Part shown: in pieces, positions 11,201 to 14,601 of the stretch
How positions within the stretch are numbered: the first letter of the stretch is position 1
How the letters are laid out: every line of letters begins with the position of its first letter
Assembly: GCA_903911455.1 (NCBI GenBank)
Contig: CAIWDQ010000226.1
Span: forward strand, 1 to 14,601
Direction of reading: 5' to 3'
Length of the DNA stretch: 14,601 nucleotides
Source of the DNA: an uncultured bacterium
Lineage (GTDB): Bacteria; Bacteroidota; Bacteroidia; Bacteroidales; JACABE01
Translations under genes and position numbers: made by a program
Notes under the pieces: model-generated
Database searches by the model: none
Seen by the model: the letters and a program-made list of their open reading frames with translations, nothing else
What the model was told of the DNA's origin: nothing

Positions 11201-14200
11201 TTGTTGTTGTGCTATTCAATAAAGGGTTGGTGGTTAAATAATTTGGACCTCCAATACAATATGAGTTTGCTGCAAAAACATAATAATAATATTGAGTACC
11301 TAGATTTAGATTAGCATCTGAAAAAGTTGTACCGGTTTGATAAGCTATAACTGTTCCACCTCCTATTGTTTGACCTACAGTATATGTAGTTCCAGTAACA
11401 GGTAAAGAACTTAATGTATTTGAGGCACTTCTGATAATAAGATAATGATCTGCACTTGCTGAAGGTGAAAATGAAGCTGATATAGTAGTGAAACTAGGCG
11501 TTAAAACTAAAGCTGTAGGTTGATTTGCAGGATCAACACAAGGAATAGCAGGAATAATATTTACAGTGTAATCCTCTGTTTCACCCCATGTATAAGTTCC
11601 ACATGCAACAGGAGCAGTAGATTCTTGAGCAATAACTCTCATACGTGTATTACCTGGCAATGCTGTAGAAGGGATAGTAATAGTTGCTGTATCAGTATGA
11701 GGTCCGGTTACAGCTGCGGTTTGAGTATATACTTGTTCTCCGGCATCAAATACACCATTCTGATTATAATCTATCCAAACACCTGCATAATTAGTATAAC
11801 TCCCTCCGCAAGTTCCAATTTGTACACTTAATAAATAGGATTGATTAGCTAGTAAAGTTGGAGGAGCAACTGATATAGAATAATTACTATATTCGTTCTG
11901 AATTGACCCAGGGTCTGGACCAACTGATGAACATGTAGATGAATTATTTAATGTCCCAATTGATACATTTAGTAATTCTTCATCTGCTGTGGATGTTGCA
12001 TTAGAAGCACAATAAACTAAAGCTGAAGTTCCCGTAACACCTACAGTCCAGTTTGCACTTCCTCCCGAAAAAGTAAGATTGCCGGAATAATAAGCATTAG
12101 CTGTTAATGGTGTAAATTTACAATATAAAGAAGTTGATAAAGTTCCTCCAGAATATGGAATACTTACATTAGAACCAAAACCAGAGCCAGAAGCTAAAGA
12201 AATTTGAAATCCTGTAGGTGCATTTACTGTTATTAAACCTGAACCACCAGTTAAATTACTACCTGAAATAGTAAACATTGTTACTGTTGATGAATTTCCA
12301 AAGGGAACATATCCAAATGCGTTTGAAGCAGGTGTGCTTGTTATATATGGTGTAGTATTTGGAAGGATATTTACTGTATAATCTTCTGTTTCTCCTCCAT
12401 AGTAATAATTTGTAGGATAGTTCCAACAAGGAGTTGATAAATAATAATAATCTGCAATAATCCTCATCCTTGTAGGGCCGGTCATAGCCGTAAATGGAAT
12501 TACTACACTACTTGTTAAAATTGTTCCTGATGTTGTATATGTTCCACTATAAACTAACTCTGTTACTGGATCAAATATTCCATCCTGATTATAATCAATC
12601 CATGCCTGACAGTAATTAGTAGAACCAGATGAATACAGTGATCCTCCTATTGTAAACGAAAGTGGATAATTTACGCCCATGATTAATTGTCCCGGACTTA
12701 CTGATAAAGTATAATCGGAATACATTGAACCTCCGGATGAATTATTTATATTTCCAAAAGTCACATTAGAAATATTATCATAAGTGGAATATTCTGAAGC
12801 TGAAGCACAATATATTAATTGTGATGTTCCTGTTACACCTACTGTCCAGTTTGCACCACCACCCAAAAATGTAATATTTCCTGAATAAGCTGTATTTGCT
12901 GCAGTTGGCACAAATTTACAATATAAAGATGTTGAACTTAAAACACCACCAGAATAGGGTATATTTACAGTTTGACCAAAACCAGAACCAGATGCCAATG
13001 ATATCTGGAAACCGGTAGGAGCAGTCACAAGTACTGATCCGGAGCCTCCAGTTAAATTGTTTCCAGTAATTGTAAATGCAGTTACAGGTGAAGAACTTCC
13101 ATAAATTACATATCCAAATGCATTTGAAGGTGGAGTACTTGAGATATATGGAGAAGTATTAGCTAAAACATTTACTGCATAATCTTCTGTTTCTCCGCCA
13201 TAATAATAAGAACCTGTCGCATAATTGAAACATGGTGTTGCTTGATAATAATAATCTGCAATTATTCTCATTCTTGTTGATCCCGTCATTGCTGTTAATG
13301 GAATTATTATATTCCCTGTTAATATGGTACCGGCTGTAGTATAAGTCCCACTATAAATAAGTTCAGTTACCGGATCAAAAACCCCATCCTGATTCCAGTC
13401 AATCCATGCCTGACAATAATTTGTAGAAGTTGAATAAAGTGGACCGCTAATTGTAAAAGATAAAGGATAATTTACCCCCTGTATTAATTGAGCAGGATTT
13501 ACAGTGCTGTAATAATTGGTATAAGTTGAACCTCCGGAATTGTTATTTATACCACCAAAAGTTACATTTGAGATATTATCGTATGTTGCATATTCAGAAG
13601 CCGAAGTACAATAAATTAATTGTGATGTACCTTGTAAAGAAATGTTACATGATGCACCTCCACCTGCAACAGTCATATTCCCGGTATAGCTTGTATTAGC
13701 GGCTAATGGTACAAATTTAACATAAACACTATCATTTAAAGTCGTTCCATTGTATATCAAAATTGCTGATGAACCATATGATCCGTTAATTGTTGAGGCA
13801 ACTTGAAAACCAGTAGGAGCAGTAAGAGTAATAACACCAGGACCTCCAGTTAGATTAGCACCAGTCATAACATATTTAACCGGAGCCGAAGAATTTCCAT
13901 ACAGTACATAGTTATAATTATTACCACCCGGAGTACCATATATATAAGGAGTAGTAAGACCTGTAATATTTACGGTGTAATCATTTGCACAACCATATGT
14001 ATATGATGTACATGCATCAAAAGTAGTAGTTGCAAAAACTAATCTGACTCTCATTCTATGAGGGCCTGGAGTTGCTGTTATCGGAATTGTAATATTGGCA
14101 TTAATTGATCCTGCTAAAGCAGTTGTATTTGCATATATAAGCTCGGTAGTGTTGTCAAATGTTCCGTCATTATTAAAATCTATCCAAATTCTGCAATATT

Positions 14201-14474
14201 CGCTGGAAGCGTAACCAATAGTGCCAGTTACAGTATAAGAGTTGCCAGGTAAGAATGTAGTTGAAATAGATGTAAAATTATTATAACCAGAGGACCCTGG
14301 ACAGGTTATAGATGCTTGGCTTATTGAACCAAAATAAAAACTATTGAATTGGTCGCTCGATGTACAGCCTGTGGTATATAAGCCTGTTGTACAGTAAGTC
14401 TGAGCTTTAACATTTGTGCCAAAAATAAAGAATGTAAGTACTAAAATAAATAAAAAAGTAAAAAGTTTTTTCAT
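1542..14474 (-). CDS. Giant secreted multidomain surface protein (GEVED, Ig-like, FN3-like, beta-helix, dockerin-like C-terminus), 4310 aa
   Basis: This single open frame encodes a 4310-residue protein of roughly 450 kDa. The start is well supported: the ATG at 14474 opens a signal peptide (MKKLFTFLFILVLTFFIF, then GTNVKAQ; cleavage near residue 24). The modules in order are: GEVED 27-170, 288-436, 555-703 and 821-973, with Ig-like modules after the first three; FN3-like 978-1093; beta-helix 1097-1525; FN3-like 1527-1645; G8/solenoid-like 1650-2375; sialidase-N-terminus-like 2380-2525; jelly roll 2530-2703; sialidase-N-terminus-like 2706-2860; beta-helix 2862-3455; Ig-like 3458-3600; beta-helix 3603-4078; C-terminal dockerin-like module 4084-4310. 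It is rich in Ser, Thr, Asn and Gly. No membrane segment follows the signal peptide, and I see no enzyme active-site motif or obvious type IX C-terminal domain. The role is inferred: a cell-surface or released adhesin or scaffold that may bind glycans. A minus-strand terminator follows the stop codon. I could not identify its promoter. Confidence 0.93.
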   Translation of the reverse strand: MKKLFTFLFILVLTFFIFGTNVKAQTYCTTGLYTTGCTSSDQFNSFYFGSISQASITCPGSSGYNNFTSISTTFLPGNSYTVTGTIGYASSEYCRIWIDFNNDGTFDNTTELIYANTTALAGSINANITIPITATPGPHRMRVRLVFATTTFDACTSYTYGCANDYTVNITGLTTPYIYGTPGGNNYNYVLYGNSSAPVKYVMTGANLTGGPGVITLTAPTGFQVASTINGSYGSSAILIYNGTTLNDSVYVKFVPLAANTSYTGNMTVAGGGASCNISLQGTSQLIYCTSASEYATYDNISNVTFGGINNNSGGSTYTNYYSTVNPAQLIQGVNYPLSFTISGPLYSTSTNYCQAWIDWNQDGVFDPVTELIYSGTYTTAGTILTGNIIIPLTAMTGSTRMRIIADYYYQATPCFNYATGSYYYGGETEDYAVNVLANTSPYISSTPPSNAFGYVIYGSSSPVTAFTITGNNLTGGSGSVLVTAPTGFQISLASGSGFGQTVNIPYSGGVLSSTSLYCKFVPTAANTAYSGNITFLGGGANWTVGVTGTSQLIYCASASEYSTYDNISNVTFGNINNSSGGSMYSDYTLSVSPGQLIMGVNYPLSFTIGGSLYSSGSTNYCQAWIDYNQDGIFDPVTELVYSGTYTTSGTILTSSVVIPFTAMTGPTRMRIIADYYYLSTPCWNYPTNYYYGGETEDYTVNILPNTTPYITSTPASNAFGYVPFGNSSTVTMFTISGSNLTGGSGLITVNAPTGFQISLASGSGFGSNVSIPYSGGTLSTSLYCKFTPLTANAYYSGNLTFSGGSANWTVGVTGTSALVYCASNATSTADEELLNVSIGTLNNSSTCSSVGPDPGSIQNEYSNYSISVAPPTLLANQSYLLSVQIGTCGGSYTNYAGVWIDYNQNGVFDAGEQVYTQTAAVTGPHTDTATITIPSTALPGNTRMRVIAQESTAPVACGTYTWGETEDYTVNIIPAIPCVDPANQPTALVLTPSFTTISASFSPSASADHYLIIRSASNTLSSLPVTGTTYTVGQTIGGGTVIAYQTGTTFSDANLNLGTQYYYYVFAANSYCIGGPNYLTTNPLLNSTTTNTLANGLHGVYTIDTTLSTGGTNFHSFADATQALNLNGANGAVIFNVASGTYSEQIDILSVVGANSVNNITFQSASNNYTSVILQYNASNSSSNYVVRFNGSQYVTFKAMTIQPLNTTYANSILLTNNANNINITNNLLIGTQTNTDSNQYVIRTAAGSNYSNINISSNRINYGGLGVWLVSTNASLSSNVKMNNNYFYNTTGRPAQIGNLNGFEFGNNTVYIDATKTASQGLFISGLTGQWKFHDNNMTNLGGARILEGWTCSGTGVGQEAMIYNNYMYAGSTAAAYVCDLGGGLNYVKFLYNTLVGSTTGFNLNLNNFYGTNSNLTIENNIYSGTLSLINITVAPTTYTIDYNDYYTTGANIGTFASTAYTTLASWKTITGQESHSIAVNPNFITTGDPHVSNSALIAGIAIPGINTDINGQTRASIPTIGASELPPCFSPTNQPSAFVFSASYLYVTGSFTSSPDADHYLIIRSTNSTLSSTPLNGTNYIANNPFGGGVIVSYQTGTTFTDNGLNPATQYYYFVFATNSLCSGGPLYLTLNPLSQSVNTTTPATLHSVANDVWSNPTTWSTGTVPTFMDSVYIDNGFTVHVDNITDSCYNLVVNNGGTLDASSKTGKLNIGGNVFNNGTINFYVDTANYSVIQFIGLANSNFTGLTGTTNLYQLTINKTLTGTTITPTSPTLEINLPTLTILNSNADSAGFINLSPMNGIVKFSGNNTLTNRLFSTVAYTILTTGGLWINNPNLTVVGQAGNVGMSGLLHISQGIYNIGKTSSYSMTLNVGSYFYQDGGFINSTGRILSTTAGTFVMSNGTMTVSTISNTNSLSGEFDYNTTTPVLFTMSGGTIIVQNANSNATAANRLDVRFPPITATNYNVTGGSVQLGNSLSSTTAQNFVIQGQFWNVLIDTTTAQHGIKLYAATNLLNNFTNPGNGIFYLGYSTTGMPLTVYKNFFNNGQVLGNLSTASAINFKGNLPQTFTCSNTSILGKVTINNPTNVTISPSIINYGLTLNSGILSCPSGTVTLGDGTANTFTLTKGFGNLTTSTAPLFNLTNMTSNYILNDTVVLGGTSVNNLISPVISGSLTLNNAKGLTLNKSVKVGSLIFTYGKINTLTNVLTVTNTATTSITGYSSSNFIIGNLARALPANSTNTGSWIYPIGTVSNALDTILYNPFTIINPKTGTTPYIKVSVMKGNFSGAPGTYLQTVNTDRRWSVVLDSGIFNYSRISVYDTNINSLKMIGVSPTINGTFNGINSILSTNTFTTKDSLTIIAPLYYAIGLKNPMTYVSSTTTQTNTALVPPFSSNQQIIGFQITTIGSANPLVVSQINFNANGTTSVANDISNIKLFSTGTNSTFATTTVIDSTNNFGTGSFNLNPSALTPFSLSEGTNYLWLTYDINSNAVLNDVLDAQCLSITVDGIPRVPTITNPIGNRTIFNIPYTLFFSENFDEVWTNAEDIGWTCTQTLNDRWHRDDYSGTDWTLPTSGAYSPTGALSTSHSAKFHQYYATSGTTGDLISPTINCSGSVGVDSLSFYYIDVSTGGGKIDVYLSTDNGTTWGSSLTTITTSATWTKYAISLGNVSSSQVKIKFTATSDYSVYDIGIDQISVYYQGPNVYPNMKILSTTASQPVLSNIISGLTNQQVLTLKVISQYSTNPLSVNSLILSTNGSTNALTDIDSAKVFFTGTSSTFATTNLFGSIGSPNGTFTINGTKTLTGTQSTSIIDTNYFWLVFNLKNTAVQFDSIDGEYNLINVSGTTYIPELSAPIGKRCVRSQLNGIYTIDNSLPSSSTNYIDFTSAVNDLNTFGISGSVTFKVKAGQTFPLTCTSTNNYGIKITTSGTNINPIIFQKNGTGANPILSITGSTSTSDAGVWLNSSNYITFDGIDINDAGTALEFGIYFSGTASLGCNNNTIKNTNITLSTSNTATIGINLLSTATSTNGKNSYNKFYNNTIKNALSGYKFLGTSTNLDQRNEIGNQNSGRSRVLNAGLTTSATAYAINVSYQDSLQIFNTLIDTVKSSTTGALAGIYGANKLTHFNFYGDTIRQVSGNTPYGIYLTSSSSTGANNINNCLFNQITSTAGTIYVFRPYTALDTLYFYNNDISNITQTTTSVIEGLYLSCTGLLNVFNNKIHELNCTSTTSNTNYADGIYLGSTGTFNVYNNMISNITHPYSTASPGVRAISVASTGTNRIYNNTIYLDSTNTTVAAAFCSACLYAAAATPLDLRNNIFVNKNNMASSTKYAVAFWYNSATLTSIASTTNNNLYFAGTPGAKNLIFYTTSGYQTLASYQTLMTTRDQASYTDDVPFINKTTKPFNLHINPAIATNAESHGQRITTPIAISTDFDGDKRFGETGYSGNGSYPDLGADEYNGIPISNIPPVITFTSLPNSTSLTGVYLNNVSITAPLNHINTTTFKPRLYFKKSTQASDSLHWMYTEPLSGSTTTNFNFYLDYNLLKSSTDSVVTGNTIQYFIVAQDSSTIPNVGKTAGLSGTVSSVKLLSTNLTLVTSPSSFNVLIPVNGIYNVGSGQTFTNLTTSAASGFFNYINSNVVTGNITVNITSNITNETGAVALNTYISEGVGGYTITIQPADSSLKVIAGTYAGLLIRNMGAPNVIVNGAYNGFGHFLKFINYSTTGAGIQFNTGANNCVLKNCYLRDSLNTGTSNFGVSITGGSVNNLTIDNNIFEKFYYGINEAGTSSLINTNLSITNNIFGSDSLAASIAYGGINLTGYCSGVTISNNIIKDIKNSTTTIPFGIYLQTSVKNALISNNFIRDIVYTGTSGYGGMGIRLTTGDTASNISIINNVLYNIYGDGFTASWAARDIVGINIQGTMGGVKLYNNSINMYGNTQGRNAATINAAMYISTTANNIDLRNNIIENTILNPNNTGGKSYAIYCDAPATAFSNSDYNIYYTSGSQGVLGYLGSAKSDIISWRTATTKDFHSLFTDPIYTSNTNLIPSKCPTSPAIASGSPLNVVTNDIVNLGRSQLNPTIGAYELGYAKKLNVSAMLQEYYNGPGILMDHTYDMDENTGDLFEIFQHPVVDTIQMLIMNPATMDPYNSLNTAEYRYDGLYLNEDGTITPEISLPSNMTGYRYIVLNHRNSIETWSDSVDFSCLAINYNFYKQPVSTLFPGNMLVDSTAGVYNGSLIWGGDIGDLYVPFRDGVVNIYDLSAVFDAINDPSGVLSSGYSVQDVNGDGVVNIYDLSMVFDNINAGASSVNPGTIKKKK
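1611..1742 (-). repeat. 30-base direct repeat encoding the two VNIYDLS helices
   Basis: Bases 1611-1640 and 1713-1742 are 30-base direct copies that differ at one position (A versus G). They encode the shared D-G-V-V-N-I-Y-D-L-S core of the paired dockerin-like loops, with a period of 102 bases (34 residues). Near identity at the DNA level suggests a recent duplication or gene conversion within the C-terminus. Confidence 0.8.
2241..3668 (-). other. Parallel beta-helix 3 of the giant protein (residues about 3603-4078)
   Basis: It starts NGIYNVGSGQTFTNLTTS and runs through rungs CVLKNCYLRDS, LTIDNNIFEKF, LSITNNIFGSD, VTISNNIIKDI, ALISNNFIRDI, ISIINNVLYNI, VKLYNNSINMY and IDLRNNIIENT. This is the most regular Asn ladder of the three helices. 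It ends NPTIGAYELG just before the C-terminal module. Confidence 0.75.
3675..4103 (-). other. Ig-like linker module (residues about 3458-3600)
   Basis: The segment PPVITFTSLPNSTSLTG followed by KPRLYFKK, HWMYTEPL and IQYFIVAQDSS has the strand pattern of an Ig-like module often found between beta-helices in Bacteroidota proteins. It separates helix 2 from helix 3. Confidence 0.55.
4110..5891 (-). other. Parallel beta-helix 2 of the giant protein (residues about 2862-3455)
   Basis: It has the same kind of cap as helix 1 (LNGIYTIDNSLPSSSTNYID). Many rungs follow, such as NKFYNNTIKNA, LYFYNNDISNI, LNVFNNKIHEL, FNVYNNMISNI, NRIYNNTIYLD and LDLRNNIFVNK. The module closes with DLGADEYNG, matching the GASELP and GAYELG endings of the other two helices. 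No active-site residues could be recognised. Confidence 0.75.
5895..6359 (-). other. Sialidase-N-terminus-like module 2 (residues about 2706-2860)
   Basis: This is a diverged second copy: LILSTNGSTNALTDIDSAKV, FFTGTSSTFATT and NYFWLVFNL line up with the same blocks in residues 2380-2525. It ends with SAPIGKR, parallel to TNPIGNR in the first copy, so both duplicated units share the same closing motif. Confidence 0.55.
6366..6887 (-). other. Jelly-roll (MAM / choice-of-anchor-J-like) module (residues about 2530-2703)
   Basis: It begins FFSENFDE and continues with W-x-C, DLISPTINCSG, LSFYYIDVS, KIDVYLSTDNGTTW and a final GIDQISVYYQGP. That order of strands is typical of jelly-roll domains that follow 'ENFD' starts in secreted Bacteroidota proteins, often ligand- or glycan-binding. 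It sits exactly between the two sialidase-N-terminus-like modules. Confidence 0.6.
6900..7337 (-). other. Sialidase-N-terminus-like module 1 (residues about 2380-2525)
   Basis: The module shows INFNANGTTSVANDISNIKL, then LFSTGTNSTF and the strand NYLWLTYDI. This matches my memory of the N-terminal domain found before BNR-repeat sialidases in Bacteroidota. No sialidase propeller with Asp boxes follows, so the module is used here outside an enzyme context. Confidence 0.55.
7350..9527 (-). other. G8/solenoid-like region of the giant protein (residues about 1650-2375)
   Basis: It opens with VWSNPTTWSTGTVPT (from residue 1656), followed by V-Y-I-D and NLVVNNGGTLD, resembling G8-type beta-strand modules of extracellular proteins. 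About 550 residues of short Gly/Asn/Thr-rich strands follow, likely a beta-solenoid. It ends in a segment containing SWIYPIGT and a WSVVLDSG strand, often seen after such regions in Bacteroidota surface proteins. The exact domain borders are uncertain. Confidence 0.5.
9540..9896 (-). other. FN3-like module 2 of the giant protein (residues 1527-1645)
   Basis: This is the second copy of the FN3-like module, starting PCFSPTNQPSAF and carrying DADHYLIIRS, VSYQTGTTF and NPATQYYYFVFATNS. Its similarity to the copy at 978-1093 shows an internal duplication that now brackets the first beta-helix. Confidence 0.7.
9900..11186 (-). other. Parallel beta-helix 1 of the giant protein (residues about 1097-1525)
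   Basis: The module opens with GVYTIDTTLSTGGTNFHSFA, the common N-terminal cap of Bacteroidota beta-helix proteins. It continues with rungs spaced about 20-25 residues apart, such as INITNNLLIGT, VKMNNNYFYNT, FEFGNNTVYID, AMIYNNYMYAG and LTIENNIYSGT. The Asn-Asn steps are the asparagine ladder expected of pectate-lyase-like folds. It closes with PTIGASELP. No catalytic residues of polysaccharide lyases or hydrolases can be assigned. Confidence 0.75.
11196..11543 (-). other. FN3-like module 1 of the giant protein (residues 978-1093)
   Basis: The segment starts PCVDPANQPTAL. It contains ADHYLIIRS, an IAYQTGTTF strand and the typical FN3 strand LNLGTQYYYYVFAAN. It lies between the last GEVED module and the first beta-helix. 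A close copy recurs at residues 1527-1645, sharing the HYLIIRS, YQTGTTF and TQYYYxVFAxNS blocks. Confidence 0.7.
11556..14396 (-). repeat. Tandem protein-coding repeat: three GEVED+Ig units and a final lone GEVED
   Basis: Residues 27-287, 288-554 and 555-820 are three tandem units of 261, 267 and 266 residues; a fourth GEVED module without its Ig partner covers 821-973. Each unit opens with Tyr-Cys and contains a W-I-D-x-N-x-(D/N)-G-x-F-D loop at residues 97, 357, 625 and 900, plausibly calcium-binding. This is followed by an R-M-R strand and then the family signature. The signature is GETED at residues 427, 694 and 964, but is replaced by GCAND at 161 in the first copy. The Ig-like parts share TAPTGFQ or NAPTGFQ, a Y-x-K-F-x-P strand and YSGN or YTGN. 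Units 2 and 3 are clearly more alike than unit 1. The DNA copies have diverged enough that these look like old duplications. Confidence 0.85.
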
Positions 14475-14601
14475 AAAATAAAAATTATAAAGTTTTTTAA
14501 AAGAATAAATAATATAATTGATTTTAAACTTGATTTAATAAGGAATATCTAAGGTGGTGATTTCTTAAAATGCTTCATAAATACTTTAGTTTGTTTAATT
14601 A

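Noticed and set aside
11520..11831. 103-codon plus-strand open frame rich in Cys, Ser and Ile
   Set aside because: Its odd composition is the mirror of Thr/Asn/Gly/Tyr codons in the fourth GEVED module, so it is an antisense shadow.
11556..14396. CRISPR-like or short tandem repeat array
   Set aside because: The periodicity is about 800 bases, lies in one coding frame, and reflects duplicated protein modules.
14475..14601. Promoter for the giant gene
   Set aside because: The 127 bases upstream of the start are very AT-rich, but I found no TAnnTTTG or paired -33 element on the minus strand; the promoter may lie beyond the window.

Overview
The window looks like an accessory stretch of a Bacteroidota chromosome. 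Three things point there: very AT-rich DNA, genes that start without Shine-Dalgarno sequences, and secreted proteins with signal peptides ending in A-Q (SFAQ, VKAQ). The large repetitive surface protein also carries GEVED modules, which are typical of that phylum. All three protein-coding genes lie on the minus strand, so they read from right to left.

About 88% of the window (1542-14474) is one uninterrupted gene for a 4310-residue secreted protein. From the N-terminus its layout is: signal peptide; four GEVED modules, the first three each followed by an Ig-like module (tandem period about 261-267 residues); FN3-like module; parallel beta-helix; second FN3-like module; long G8/solenoid-like region; two modules resembling the N-terminal domain of BNR-repeat sialidases, flanking a jelly-roll module; second beta-helix; Ig-like module; third beta-helix; and a C-terminal module ending in two dockerin-like calcium loops and a four-lysine tail. 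I see no catalytic signature and no obvious type IX secretion C-terminal domain. The best reading is a giant surface or extracellular adhesin or scaffold whose C-terminal module may do the sorting or attachment.

The gap between the giant gene and the next gene (1106-1541) holds a minus-strand rho-independent terminator that suits the giant gene (1431-1464). It also holds a plus-strand hairpin followed by a T run (1352-1385), preceded by a Bacteroidota-like promoter (1282-1312). No protein gene on the plus strand would need that terminator, so a small RNA of about 65-70 nt is possible.

At the left end are two tightly coupled genes. The first (275-1105) encodes a 276-residue protein that looks like an outer-membrane beta-barrel. 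The second (275 down to the window edge, incomplete) encodes a small lipoprotein with one c-type heme motif (CGNCH). Stop and start overlap as TAATG, so the two proteins are probably made together and may act together in the envelope.
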